Positions 1-11,085 of a stretch of 64,000 nucleotides of DNA are shown piece by piece; position 1 is the stretch's first letter; each line of letters starts with the position of its first letter. The position numbers and the translations under genes were made by a program. The DNA comes from Hyposmocoma kahamanoa (taxonomy: Eukaryota > Arthropoda > Insecta > Lepidoptera > Cosmopterigidae): NCBI RefSeq assembly GCF_003589595.1, contig NW_020654748.1, positions 1,763,971 through 1,827,970 of the forward strand, given 5' to 3'. The notes below the pieces were generated by a model that was not told where the DNA came from, did no database searches, and saw only the letters and a list, made by a program, of their open reading frames with translations.

Positions 1-615
1 CACAGAAACTGGGAGGAAGAAGACTGGCGCTATGTGTGCTTTTCGGATGAATCCCGCTTCGGTATGAGACCGGATACAAGACGTACTCGAGTTTGGAGAA
101 CATCTGGACGTCATGAACGTTTGAGATATTGTCAGGAAGTTCATCCATATGGTGGGGGAACAATAATGATATGGGCCGGTATTTGGATCGGCGGAAGAAC
201 CGGTCTCATTTGGATCAGGGGTAACCTCAATGCTCAAGTTTACGCAGAGAGGATTGTTTCAGATGTTATCATCCCTTTGCGAGGCCAGTTGGGTGATTCA
301 TTTCAACTAATGCATGACAACGCACGTCCACACACGGCTAGAGTCGTAACACGCATTCTTGCCGAAGCTCGTATCAACGTTCTGCCGTGGCCTGCTCAAT
401 CGCCAGACCTCAATCCAATTGAGCACGCATGGGATATGCTTCAAAGAAGAGCTGTGCCGAGTATGCATACCGTACATACTCTACAACAATATTTTGACTT
501 GTTACAAAACACATGGGCGGCCATTCCTCAAAGTGATTTTGATGAACTCATCTTAAGCATGCCAAATCGCTGTAATTGTGTGATTCGTGTTAATGGTGGA
601 AATACAGATTATTAA
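1..615 (+). CDS. Tc1-like transposase, C-terminal part (cut by window edge)
   Basis: The reading frame is open from base 1 to the TAA ending at 615, so the N-terminal DNA-binding half lies outside the window. Three catalytic blocks of the Tc1/mariner DDE nuclease are visible: FSDESRF (first Asp), LMHDNARPHTA (second Asp) and SPDLNPIEHAWD (catalytic Glu). I count 34 residues between the second Asp and the Glu, the DD34E spacing of Tc1-like transposases. The enzyme would cut and rejoin transposon ends at TA targets in the nucleus. No stop or frameshift is visible in the 204 codons present, so the copy may be young. The frame could be a partial element rather than an active one; the missing 5' part decides that. 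Confidence 0.93.
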   Translation, partial: HRNWEEEDWRYVCFSDESRFGMRPDTRRTRVWRTSGRHERLRYCQEVHPYGGGTIMIWAGIWIGGRTGLIWIRGNLNAQVYAERIVSDVIIPLRGQLGDSFQLMHDNARPHTARVVTRILAEARINVLPWPAQSPDLNPIEHAWDMLQRRAVPSMHTVHTLQQYFDLLQNTWAAIPQSDFDELILSMPNRCNCVIRVNGGNTDY

Positions 616-1490
616 TTTTCTTATCTTTACAATAAAAATGAGCAAAATCATCATTTTCGCCATTTTTTTTGTCATTTAATTGACGCCGTTAATTTGAGTT
701 TTTTCCCACAATTTGCAAAAACATCAATTTTAGTTTATTTTAATTAAATATAGGGGTAAGCGGTTAAATAAAACATAAGCATTAAAGTAAGAAGTCGTCC
801 TGGAAGACTGGATTTGGTAAATATTGCTTAAATAATTTTTATTTCAAAAATATTCACTTGATCCCTAGACACTTTTGATGTGTGTATATATATTATTATT
901 ATGAAATAATTCGTTCTGGACTTAGTTTAGCCTATTTTCAGGTATTTTTACTCTTTTTATTATTTTTTTTTAATTAGCACATTCTTTAGACAGTATCCAT
1001 AAGTGTATCTTATATTTTTTTCTAAAACCATTATTTAATAGTAAATATCTAAACCATATTTAATCTAGCAAAACAGTTCTTCCCGCTTCTCCTCCGATGA
1101 TTTGCATTAAGAACTGATTATTAGTACGACTGTAGTTTATGTTACAAACAGCACTTAACTATTTTCCTTGTTATTAATAATGTCATTGTCCTATATTGCG
1201 CTGGGTGGAAGTTCCTCGTATAATATTGGCTGGTTTGCGGTTGAAATTTATGCTATTAACATTAGAAGTTCTATCATGCTTTAAATTCTTGGTAACTATT
1301 GTAATTTATTACATTTTCAGTATTTTTAATAAATAAAACTAAATTAGGTCAGGCGAGGACTGTACTGTATATTCATTTTGTTAAAGCCGTAATATGAGTT
1401 TTTTTTTAAACATATTCCAAACAGATTTTGTAATTTAAATACATATACAGTGTATAGTTTTGGTGTAAATTATAAACTATTTATTATTAT
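616..1490. other. AT-rich non-coding, probably includes the Tc1-like 3' end
   Basis: No gene or credible ORF is seen. The first 100-150 bases after the transposase stop are probably the element's 3' untranslated end, but with the left end outside the window the terminal inverted repeat cannot be confirmed. Confidence 0.5.
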
Positions 1491-1789
1491 TTTTTAATAA
1501 TATCAAGTGACGGGACGAACGAATCGTGCGCCTGATGTTAAGCTACACGCCTGTCCGTAACAGTTGCAGTGCCACTCAGAGCTTGAAATTGCAAAGATCT
1601 GAGGGGCACTGCCACTGCACCCGACACCCTGAGACATACGTTAACAAGTCCCATGGGGCCTGTAATTTCACCAGCACCTTACCCTTCAAAACCAGAACAC
1701 AGTAATGCTAACATTACTGCTTGGTGGCAGAAATAGGTATGGTCGCAGTACTTCCCTGGACGAACTCTTTCACAAGGAGCTCTATGCTA
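1491..1789 (-). repeat. SINE-A copy (poly(A) SINE-like family), near full length
   Basis: First of about 17 copies of one roughly 290-bp family in this window, here called SINE-A. Read on its sense strand it begins near GAGCTCCTTGTGAAAGAG, continues through TCGTCCAGGGAAGTACTGCC and CAGTAATGTTAGCATTACTG, and ends GTCACTTGATATTATAAAAA. Every copy that keeps its end has poly(A) on the same side, so it moves like a retroposon. I see no clear Pol III A/B boxes, unlike the tRNA-type SINEs nearby. This copy is on the minus strand; its tail appears as the T-run near 1491. Confidence 0.85.
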
Positions 1790-2357
1790 TATTATTGCGA
1801 ATAAATAAATAATTGCACATAGATAATATTATATACATTTGTAAAAACTTGCTGCTATTTGTTATTTTTACATCAATCAACTCCCGCTAACGTAATGAAA
1901 ATTTATCTGAAATTCGTTTTTCGCTATCTCAACTAATTCAAAAGATAATAATGACTCCAAATAGTAGGCGGAATGCTCCGTCCCTTTTTAGCAAAACGAT
2001 CATAAGCCTGTACCTTATATGACGCCATTAAGGTTCCAACGTCACAAACAAGTACTGCTGTCTCTTTCTAACTTTTAATTTTTCAACAAATTTAAATTTT
2101 TTTTTAGCAGTTGACTTGGTTAGTAATCTCAAACATTTTTTTCATTAGATCATACTAACGTTTCCTACAACGAAACTCGCGCCAAAATTCCAAGAATGCC
2201 ATTCGAACAATTTTTTTAAATTTTCGGTTAACGTCAGTGAATCGTTCAGAATCTACGACTTTTACTTTTACAACAATAAAATTACTATAATATAATGATA
2301 TTATATTGCGAAAACCTATTATCTGAATTTTTTACAGAACATGACTTAACTATACAT
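1790..2357. other. AT-rich non-coding, nothing recognised
   Basis: No ORF, RNA gene or repeat family recognised on either strand. Confidence 0.5.
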
Positions 2358-2405
2358 ATAAGGAATTATGTCGCGTTTTCCTATAAACGCGACATAATTC
2401 CTTAT
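2358..2405. repeat. Perfect hairpin, 21-bp arms, 6-nt loop
   Basis: Arms 2358-2378 and 2385-2405 are exact reverse complements (left arm begins ATAAGGAATTATG), separated by TCCTAT. The stem includes a GC-rich GTCGCG core in an AT-rich setting. No gene context gives it a role. Confidence 0.9.
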
Positions 2406-2573
2406 GTAAAATGCAAATATTTACATAATTTCGGAATTTTTACCATTTACAGAATTACGATCTGTAATATGGAGGTAAGCAGTCCTCTCGACTTATTACA
2501 TGCTAAAACTGACTATAAAGTCTATAATATTTTTTTCACACTCCTTAAACTAAACTACTACTACTATTTTAAA

Positions 2574-2735
2574 CTGCCTCTATGGCCGAACGGTTATCAT
2601 GCTGGAATGCCACGCAGAGGTCCCGGGTTCGATTCCCGAGAGAAATATTTGTACGACCTACATTTATTTCTCTCGTGAGTTTGGGGGTAATTTGTGGTTG
2701 TCTATGTCTTGTCCATGATGATTATTATTATTATT
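2574..2735 (+). repeat. SINE-B copy (tRNA-derived)
   Basis: Defines the SINE-B family: a tRNA-like head with an A-box-like TGGCCGAACGG and a B box GGTTCGATTCC, followed by a tail containing TTATTTCTCTCGTGAGTTTG and, in full copies, GGTTTCCCTAGTGCGGGGC before an ATT-rich end. Full copies are about 225 bp. The head keeps the internal Pol III promoter spacing. This copy is cut short and runs into an (ATT)n stretch. Confidence 0.88.
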
Positions 2736-2737
2736 AC

Positions 2738-2877
2738 TCGCAACACCGCACTATGGAAACCCTGTATCGCGGTGCCACAGACACACAGACAACCACGAAT
2801 GACTCCCAAACTCACAAAAGAAATACATGTAGGTTATACATATGGCTAGGTTATACATACGGCCACTGAGGCAGTTA
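2738..2877 (-). repeat. SINE-B copy, inverted relative to its neighbour
   Basis: Begins (on the minus strand) at GGCCACTGAGGCAGTT and includes the CACAAAAGAAAT and CCCTGTATCGCGG tail blocks read in reverse. The B-box part is degraded. It lies tail-to-tail with the preceding plus-strand copy, with only (ATT)n between them. Confidence 0.8.
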
Positions 2878-2902
2878 AAATAAAAAAAAACAAATATCTA
2901 AA

Positions 2903-3018
2903 ATTACTTGGTCTTGCAACGACTTTTTAGTCGTAGCGCCATCTATGAGAAATCTATTACAGATTTAATTTGTAATTTCACAAAAAAAATTGAATATCAA
3001 TTCAATAAAAATTTAATT
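2903..3018. repeat. SINE-D related fragment without the tRNA-like part
   Basis: Contains the hairpin CGACTTTTTAGTCG, then GCGCCATCTATGAGAAATC and the 3' block AATTTCACAAAA...TTGAATATCAATTC seen in the full SINE-D copy at 4603-4876. The central tRNA-like promoter is absent. Confidence 0.65.
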
Positions 3019-3194
3019 AAATATCTAAAATTTCACTCCCTATTCCCTTCTGCACTAATTCCATACACTTGATTACTTTTATAACAGCCTTGAGTAATTA
3101 ATAGTACCTAATAGACTCAAGGATCAATAAATCGATTTCCACTCCAATTACTACCATTCTCCACTACCATTCTCAAGGGAGTTATATATATTAG

Positions 3195-3960
3195 GATAAC
3201 GTGGGGTATTGAGAGCTCGCGGGTAATGAGAGCGGTGTTAAACTGGACTTTCCCAATGCTCGTATTTGTGCAAACGGCACTCCTATGTCTTCGTTAACGT
3301 TCGACAAGGTTCGAGTTCCGTGGGCGCCCCCGTAGAACCCCGCGTATGAGATGATTGTGTGTTTTTCACTCCGCGCTTATAAAATTTGCTAAATTTCATC
3401 ATCCCAGGTAAGCATTAAAATGCGTAGATACTACATTGTATTTACACTAGTTATGCCACCATATCTATCAAATTTTAGAAGTTATGCTTGAAATCGGAAT
3501 AAAAATAGAAATGTTTTTACGGTTTTATTCCTTTTTCAATTCGATGTTACGCGGGTAATGAGAGCTATTTGGCTCTCCTTATCCAGTTGCAATATTCATT
3601 AAATATTTCTTTAACATTTTCTTGTTTATTTTCATTACTTTTTAACTTATATATTTTATTACTTTAATTTTTTTTTCAGACTGATTATATATAATGGCTC
3701 CCATTTCACATGCGGGATTCTTACCGGCTCCCATTTCCCGAACTGTGGGGTAATGAGAACAAATGACATGTTTTAGTTTTTTTTTGTTTTAAACAAATAT
3801 TTTATTTTAGTTTCATATTTTTTCTGTGATTATTTAGTACACAGATATGTGAAGCGTACCTTCATAAGTAATAAAAATTTAAATTGCATAAATTATGACT
3901 TTTATTGTAAATTTTCCTTAATAGGCTCCCGTTCCCCCACGCTCCCCTATGTTATATTTC
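3195..3960. repeat. Region with recurring GGTAATGAGAGC motif, possible inverted-end element
   Basis: Variants of GGGTAATGAGAGC occur near 3206, 3222, 3551 and 3747, and inverted forms (GGCTCCCATT / GGCTCCCGTT) near 3691, 3726 and 3923. The two ends are weakly inverted (GTGGGGTATTGAGAGC against the complement of GGCTCCCGTTCCCCCACG). This suggests a decayed non-autonomous DNA element; no transposase coding is visible and no clean duplication was found. Confidence 0.4.
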
Positions 3961-3970
3961 TGTGGCAGTG

Positions 3971-4083
3971 GAGCTCCTTGTGAAAGAGTTCGTCCAGGGA
4001 AGTATTGTCACCTTACCTATTTCTGCCACCAAGCATGTAAGCTGCTGGTGAAATTACAGGTCCATGGAACTTGTCAACTTGGC
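3971..4083 (+). repeat. SINE-A fragment (5' part)
   Basis: Matches the SINE-A start (GAGCTCCTTGTGAAAGAG) through the ACTTGTCAACTT block, with internal losses around the CAGTAATG dyad. Confidence 0.8.
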
Positions 4084-4369
4084 TTGTCAGCAGTTGAATA
4101 GTATCTTCATGGCTATCCACAGACAGTCTAACAAGCCACCAACCCTTGATCCCTCATGCAGTTGAGGTCTCGAATTTTAATTACTTACAAGCAGTTAGCT
4201 TGCAGTTGAAACCGACTTCATGCAGCCGAGATCGACTACAAGCGTTAATGCGTGAAGCCGTTATTAACTTCATGCGACTGCAAACATGTCGTCAATCTGT
4301 TAGCAGCCTTACTTTTAGCAGAATATCAAACGTACAAAATCCTGCCATTAAAAAAATGAATAAATAAAT

Positions 4370-4432
4370 ACTGTACACACTCATAGCCCCGCAATAGGGA
4401 AACTATGTATCGCGGGTGCCAAGGACACGCAT
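4370..4432 (-). repeat. SINE-B tail fragment
   Basis: Reverse complement of the SINE-B tail: CACACTCATAGCCCCGC, then AGGGAAACTATGTATCGCGG. The tRNA-like head is missing, as in a 5'-truncated retroposed copy. Confidence 0.75.
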
Positions 4433-4474
4433 ATTGAAAACTTTTCTGGTTAAATAAAACTGCAGACACACACT

Positions 4475-4945
4475 AAACCAATATATTCTTCCCGAAAAAC
4501 CAATACATTCCGTCGTCCGCCGCCATTCCGGCCACAAAACTACTGACAGTTCTCGAGTGTTGTAGCAATTACCAACTTATTTTATTAATAATTAGAATGA
4601 ATACGACTACGACTAAAAAGTCGTTGAAAAACCAAGTACAAAGACACCACGCAAGCACATAGGAAAATTCGTGAGGTCCGTTGGTTCGTTCCGTGCTTAG
4701 TTGGTATAGCGTCTGACACGGTATGCAAGAAGACGTCGGTTCGAATCCGACCGGATCGAAGGAATTTATTCTGAGTGTTTTTTCTGAGTGTTCGATCTTT
4801 GTATTAATAATTATAACTAACTAGTGGAGTAATTTCACAAAAAATCATTGAATATCAATTCAATAAAAATTTAATTAATTAGAATGAATGTTATTATAAT
4901 CTAATTCCTTATATGTAAATTAATGAAACATTAAAATAACTTCAT
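4475..4945 (+). repeat. Dispersed repeat I, split by a SINE-D insertion
   Basis: The parts at 4475-4602 and 4877-4945 match a second copy at 20700-20880 (shared TATATTCTTCC, CCGCCATT, GACAGTT and AATGTTATTATAATC blocks). The 13-bp AATTAGAATGAAT appears on both sides of the interrupting SINE-D. Class of the host repeat unknown. Confidence 0.75.
4603..4876 (+). repeat. SINE-D, full-length copy with 13-bp target duplication
   Basis: A 274-bp insert bounded by the direct repeat AATTAGAATGAAT (4590-4602 and 4877-4889). It has an A-box-like CTTAGTTGGTATAGCG and an exact B box GGTTCGAATCC, so the core is tRNA-derived. About 85 bp of non-tRNA sequence, starting with the hairpin ACGACTAAAAAGTCGT, precede the tRNA-like part; most SINEs instead begin with it. 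The 3' end is AATTTCACAAAA...TTTAATT. Related copies lie at 2903, 37262, 38408, 44956, 59353 and 59549. Confidence 0.85.
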
Positions 4946-5089
4946 TCCTATTGCAGATATAACAAAATAAACAGTATTTCATTTATGAAGAACACTAAAA
5001 CGTAACCATATAATTTACTTAAGAGTCTTGCAACTTTAAAAAATATACTTAAAGTTATCATTCATTGTTATGTAATCTAACAATATAGA

Positions 5090-5207
5090 CAAACACGCGA
5101 GAGAAATAAATGTAGGCCATACAAATATTTCTCCCGACCCGGGAATCGAACCAGGGATCTCTGCGTGGCATTCCAGCATGGTAACCGATCGGCCACTGAA
5201 ACAGTTG
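5090..5207 (-). repeat. SINE-B copy
   Basis: Minus-strand copy of the SINE-B head: the B box is visible as GGGAATCGAACC and the A box as CCGATCGGCCACTG. The tail is truncated soon after the TTATTTCTCTCG block. Confidence 0.85.
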
Positions 5208-5653
5208 AACAATAAAATTCATTATCACTTCAAAAGACGCCGAATAAACAGTTAACAACGGTCACGAGAAATTGCATCGATGTTAACTTCATAACTCATC
5301 CCAAGTAAGTCGGTCTAACTGCATCTGTGGTATGTGTGTTATTTCCTTTCTTTACCGCAGTTAACTCGGATTCACAAAAGAAAATGAGCATTGAAAATCC
5401 ACTATCGTTTTTCCAACATGTGTATCTGTGTATAATGACGTCATTACAAAACTACGAGATTCGTTTAGCTTACCGAAATATTTTGACACACTGATCGAGT
5501 TACTCATCACTGAGTCTATTCAACGTCTAAACAAAACATAGTGGAGCTACTAATGGATTTTCCTGGATAGATGGAAAGATTTACGTAAAGTTTTTTCTAT
5601 ACTCCTAATTGTTTCAAAAGTGTGGAAAATTGAGCACTAGAAGATGATGTAAG
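5208..5653. other. Non-coding, nothing recognised
   Basis: No coding region or repeat family recognised. Confidence 0.5.
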
Positions 5654-5732
5654 CGCGTTACTCATCATCGTCAACCCATACGTCCCACTGCTGGGCATGG
5701 GTCTCCTCTCAGGCGAAGCAAGTTTCGTCACG
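5654..5732 (-). repeat. Retroelement 3'-end fragment ending in (GAT)n
   Basis: On the minus strand it reads GAGGAGACCCATGCCCAGCAG and GTGGGACGTATGG, then GATGATGAG. I recognise this as a common lepidopteran LINE 3' end; related pieces lie at 33715-33797 and, weakly, near 41198. No coding sequence remains. Confidence 0.6.
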
Positions 5733-5790
5733 AATGTGTTGTGGTGTAAGCACGTTCCTACATTCTGTGTGATCTAGACGGGATCCAGTA

Positions 5791-5863
5791 CAGGTCCTTG
5801 TGAAAGAGTTCGTCCAGGGAAGTAATGCCAATTTACCAATTTCAGCCGCCAAGCAGTAATGTA
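5791..5863 (+). repeat. SINE-A 5' fragment
   Basis: Matches TCCTTGTGAAAGAGTTCGTC through GCCGCCAAGCAGTAATG, then the match stops. Confidence 0.8.
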
Positions 5864-7440
5864 AATTCTAAAATGTAAATTCTCCGCGTCTCTCGTCTCC
5901 GACATGCTTCAAATCCTATGCAAACACGACACTGTTTCGCCTTAATGTCCCACCATTATAATGTACTTGTACTAACCTCGATATTAAAGTATTTTTTCCT
6001 TGCAATATGTACATATTAAAAAATCTTGTAAATGTGCCCTTGCTCTGCACCTATGCATATAGATACAATAAACAATCACGAAACAACTTTTTCAAATCAC
6101 ATGTTAAAACAATGAATGAAATTAAATGAACGAATGAAAATGTTCTTTCGTTGGAATACTGAACGATGGAATTTCAGAGAGAAATCCAAAATAGTGAAAA
6201 CAGAAAGACGTACGAAAAATTCTCGAGCCAACACTGTATGAATGGGGATCGGATGTTAACGATGAGTGAGCAATACCAAACGAAATGTACTCACAGAGTT
6301 TACTAAACAACTAAATCGATGTACAAAAGGATGCCGGCAACTCCAGAAAAACAATAATAGAATAACAAAATATTTTCCTAAAAAGGCGCCAAAAACAAGT
6401 AAACTTAAATTTAGAATTCGCATTCCAATACAAAAAAAAATTGAAATAGAACATTTGTAACGACTGTTATAGTTCGCTACAATGCATGTTTATCGGAAAT
6501 GTTTCTAAACTTGTCGAAAATTAATTGCAAAAGCTAAAGTTAAATAATTGCGCGTAACTTTTGCTCATCTTTGGAATGTCGCCAAGCAGTTTGGCGTCCA
6601 CGAATCCTTTCATATTTATAGATTTAGTTTATTTTAGGACATTTTAAAATTAATATCATACAACATTTACTATAACGTAAAGACTTAAGAAACGCACGCA
6701 TACACCACCTTTTTTTAAAAAATCTGTATTATTTCATAAATGAGATGACCAATAGTACATTTTAATATAATACTACATTTTAAGCCATTTATTAGGGTAG
6801 GCAAAGGTTCCACCATACAGCCTCTTCATATATTAGACGAAAGCCAAACAAACGCAACAATAACCCAAATAGATAGGTAGAATAGAAGTGGCCAAGTACT
6901 GCATGTAATTAATATTATAAACAGTATTTTTCTTATAAAGATGAACAGATTAGATGATAAAGACGACCCGGTTGCAAGACTTTTAGGCCAATTTAACCAA
7001 TCAGGAGGCAGTATAGCATTTGAGTAGCGTTGTAATTGATGTTTTAATTAGTAAAAATTTAACGTTCTTTTTTTGAAAGTCATTATAGTTCTGTGTACAG
7101 ATCTTTAATGAAATTCAGCTCAGTGGCGAGTACCATAGACTACAGAATTTTGATTCAGAACTATAAAGAGCGCCCATAAGATTTCATTTACGAATTATAA
7201 TTGACAGATTACAGTACAGGAGTAGATACAACATTATCATAATGTAACATTATAATTTTATAATTCAGCAACATTTACAAAAGAAGTTGTATATATGTTG
7301 TTGTAATCGTGTAGGCAAATATTTTGATTGAAACGTCTAACGTGTATTGTGTGGGGGTTGACTACGAGAACGAAAACAAATACAATCCCGGCCGCCCATT
7401 CAATCATGAGCGCCAATAAAAACATTTAAAATAATGTTTA
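5864..7440. other. AT-rich non-coding, nothing recognised
   Basis: Only short ORFs of low-complexity composition are present; none looks coding. No repeat family was recognised. Confidence 0.5.
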
Positions 7441-7463
7441 TGGGTGGATGTTACAAAAGTACT

Positions 7464-7745
7464 TTTATAACGGGTGTTGCTTTTATAACCAAAAGTTATA
7501 ATGGAAATAGAAACATTTATAACAGATATGTTCTTCATTTAAATTATTTGTAAACTAAATTAAGTATAGTAGGTATTTACAACGGGTGTTACTTTTACAA
7601 CCAAAAGTTATTATGGAAATTCAAATATTTGTAACTGTGCTCTTAATTAAAATTATTTGTAAATTGAATTAAGCATTTATAACGGGTGTTGCTTTTATAA
7701 CCAAAAGTAATAGCGGGATTGGAAATATTTGTAACATTTATGTTC
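7464..7745 (+). repeat. Three diverged tandem units, period about 100-112 bp
   Basis: The block ACGGGTGTTGCTTTTATAAC followed by CAAAAGTTAT, GGAAAT and AATTATTTGTAAA recurs with CGGGTG at 7471, 7583 and 7683. Spacing is 112 then 100 bp, so the units have diverged by indels. Confidence 0.8.
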
Positions 7746-7956
7746 CTAATTTAATTTGTATGTAAAAATAAAATTTGCACAGGAATTTAGTAAGGACATC
7801 CTCTCTGCAAATTCCACTGTTAAACACAGTGGATCGATAATTTTTTTTGATGTTGCTCACACTTATAATTCACACTTTGAGTTTGAAACATTTATGACAC
7901 TTTTTACTCATACAATACGATTCTCTTTGGCCTGTCTAAGAAATTCATTCTCCAAC

Positions 7957-8260
7957 TTTTTTTTATATATAATATCAAGTGACAGGACGACCGGGTCGTG
8001 CGCGTGATGGTAAGCGACACGCCTGTCCATAACAGTTGCAGTGCCACACAGAGCTTTCAATTCCAAATATCCGAAGGACACTGCTGCAGCGCCCATCACC
8101 CTGAGACATAAGTTGACAAGTCCCATGTGCTTGTAATTTCATCAGCACCCTTACCCTTCAAAACCGGAACGCACTAATGCTAACATTACTGCTTGGTGGC
8201 AGAAATAGGTAAGGTGGCAGTACTTTCCTGGACGAACTCTTTCATAACGAGGTCTACTCT
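7957..8260 (-). repeat. SINE-A copy, near full length
   Basis: Complete in layout: T-run (tail) at 7957, TATCAAGTGACAGGACGA, both dyad segments and CCTGGACGAACTCTTTC near the right end. Confidence 0.85.
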
Positions 8261-10671
8261 TACTAAAATGTAGCTTTATTGTTAGTACAGTAGGATACAT
8301 GATGACACGGTTTCGCAATTCAGAACTCTTCGATATTTTAACTGAATCGTACGGTCGGATATCGTTTTCGAATCGAAGAGCGCTTTCCTAGCTATTCAGA
8401 ACATTCGAATTAAACGTTCTATTCGGGTTCGGATACGATATCGTTATCCAACAGCGTTGAAAGGGTTGTAACCCTAACTAGCCGTGAACAGGTTCACGGC
8501 AATGAAACGGGAAACTTCCGGTCCACAAAATGTATTAAAGAAGTAAAGTTAAAGAAAGGGCTGTAACAATAAAAAGATAAATGTAAAAAAAAACAGGTAC
8601 AACAATAACGGCACTTACCCCTAAATGGGCCGGGTAACTGAATTGCAGATATAGGTACATGAAGGCTGTAGATTGTTATAAATTATTACACATGATTTAG
8701 CTTATTTAATGATTATAAACGTAGTAAAGCTCGAAAATTAGCGATTATACGCGATGGAATTTGAAACAGCTCCGACTGTTGTGGCGGTCGAGCAGGGAGT
8801 GACCGTGGTACGAAAACAAAATGAGAAAGTGAAGGAAGATGGAACAATTCAAATTTTAAAATTTAAATACATGTAAAATAAAAAATGATAGGATACAAGC
8901 GGAGAGAGGCGATACAAAAAGGTGAGATGACGGTGTAAAGAGGTCACACCGTCACAGCGTTTACGAAGATAGTCGGTGATGGATTATAAGAAAAATGAAT
9001 ATACTCTTATATACATTTTTAAGAATAATGGCCCAAATTATAGGAACGCCTTAGTCTTGCATTACAATAAATTAACAAAATTGAACAAAATCTAGACTTT
9101 ACTCCAAATAATAAGAGATTTCCATATTACATTGTTGCTTTGTAAACAATAGGATGTTCGGTAACTTTCATTCGATAACTTTACTGTGTTCTGAATAACG
9201 TTTGTAACTTTTGCTGGTCGAGAAGCTCGAGACATCGTAGGGTGTGACGTCATTTCGGTTCAGCTTCGAATTCGGGTGTTGTTAATAAAAATGAAAAAAA
9301 ATCGTGGGATATCAAATCGAATCGGTCGACGACTAAGTTATCGTGAGGTAAGGTATCCCGGAGTTATGGCTGCTTTGGTACTCATGATACAGCGAATTCA
9401 CTAGTTTGAGCAGTAGATGTGATTGTCTGGGATCTCCTCCAGTATCTACCATTTCCTACTGATAATTGGATATTCTGTGGTCGGTGGAATTGAATTGGAG
9501 TTGGATTGTTGTGGCCTTTTTGGTGCCGGCTTGCTACAAGTAAGAAAATTGGAAATAAAAAAAAATTAGGCGTATTGTGACCATAGGTCCCAAATAGGAA
9601 CGGAAACGGGATCGGGAACCGGATGGGAACGGGCAAAATATCGTCGATGATGATATTTTTCACGTCCAATCCCGTTCCCGTCGCGTATGCTTTATATGTA
9701 ATAATATAAAGTGTTATGTTATGGTGTTATGGAACATAATAACAGTTGTAATGTAATAAATAGGGTATAATATAATTTAGTAGATACAACTATTAGTAGT
9801 AGATAGTTTTGAATATAATATTAATGTGATAATTTGGTCTACACTATTGCATTAGGTTAGTCCTGTAATGTTAGTTGCTAGCTTATGGGTGTAAAATAAA
9901 AACAAATATACTATGTTTTTATTCATATGTAACGATATTATCAAATACATTCTGTTACGAATGCTGCGATCTATAGATTCATTTTTAACATTACCAAATA
10001 GTAGTACATCTTCAAATAATATAAGGTTATTGGGTCGTAAAAACAATCATCCTTTACGTCAAAGCTGATTCTGTGAAATTCTATTCTTAATTTACAATCG
10101 TTATTTGCCCAGTCGCGGTTGAATTTGACCGCGAAATTAAACTCGCGAGTTTATTTACTTTATTCGCGATTGCGGCTATGGATTAATTATCAACACCCCG
10201 TAGATTGGACGCTCGCCAGTATTGGTCCATTTTATTGTCAGATTTTTTTAATGCATTAATTACTTATTTGAAGTATTATTTTATGTTTTTGCATTATTGG
10301 ATTATTAGATTTTTAGTGTATTAACGGGAATCGTAAGAAATTGTTAGAAAATTACGGAAAAACTGGTAGTTAACAGAGTCATGAGTGATAGCTAAGTATA
10401 GGCGGCGCCTCCAGTGAGGAAAAAAGAAACTATATTATAAACTCTATTTCGCAAGCATAGTTAAAAAAATGCAAAAGAAAAAATAAAATATGGCGTCTAC
10501 AAGGGACTATGGAAGTACATATCCCTCGCGGATACTCTTCCATAGCCTATAATGGTCTAATACATCAAACATTAACAAACCTGTGCGTGTTTATGAACCT
10601 AAATAAAAACTACAATTAAATACAATTAAAAATCTCAAATATTCAAGAAGAAACAATGTAAATGGCAAGAA
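8261..10671. other. Long AT-rich non-coding stretch
   Basis: No credible gene. ORFs here (for example 9382-9669 on the minus strand) are composed of simple Pro/Phe-rich or Ile/Tyr-rich runs with no recognisable motif. The imperfect repeats around 9600-9680 (CGGGAACGGG-like) are local low complexity. A 9-bp inverted pair CTATGGAAG/CTTCCATAG sits near 10510-10550. Confidence 0.45.
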
Positions 10672-10760
10672 AAGATTTTTTTAAATCTAAATACGTATAT
10701 TTCTTTTTTCAAGCTAGCCAACGTTTCGGACTTTTTACAGGTCCCATGTGACAGTACTAC
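10672..10760 (+). repeat. CGTTTCGG repeat, diverged copy
   Basis: Shares TTTAAATC, CGTATAT, CGTTTCGG, TTTACAGGTCCCATG with clearer copies at 26145-26240 and 30035-30132 and a fragment at 48684-48738. Element class unknown. Confidence 0.6.
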
Positions 10761-10857
10761 TTATTAATATTTTTATTTTTATTTCTAATTTCTTTACAAT
10801 TAACAAATTTAAATTAGTACAAAAATAAACAAAGGAAATTGGAATATTCGTTGGTAA

Positions 10858-11085
10858 ATAAACTGCCTCCGTGGCCGAACGGATACCACGCCGCCGGACT
10901 GCCACGCAGAGGTCCCAGGTTCGATTCCCGGGCCGGGAGAAATGTTTGTATGGCTTACATTTATTTCTCTCGTAAGTTTGGGTGTAATTTGTGGTTGTCT
11001 ATGTGTGTGTCCATGGCACCCGCGACACAGGGTTTCCCTAGTGCGGGGCTATGTTGAGTGTGCGCGTTATTTATTATTTATTTAA
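10858..11085 (+). repeat. SINE-B copy, full length
   Basis: Best full-length SINE-B here: A box TGGCCGAACGG, B box GGTTCGATTCC, CACCCGCGACACAGGG, CCCTAGTGCGGGGC and an ATTT-rich end. A three-base duplication (GCCGCCGG) lies in the anticodon-arm equivalent. Confidence 0.9.

Noticed and set aside
2295..2678. 127-codon ORF
   Set aside because: Spans the perfect hairpin and the SINE-B head; no domain.
4660..4775. Functional tRNA gene
   Set aside because: A and B boxes are present but the acceptor stem does not pair, and the 13-bp duplication places it inside a SINE; the same reasoning applies to all tRNA-like heads listed.
9382..9669. 95-codon minus-strand ORF
   Set aside because: Pro/Phe/Ile runs come from the CGGGAACGGG-type low-complexity DNA; no recognisable motif.
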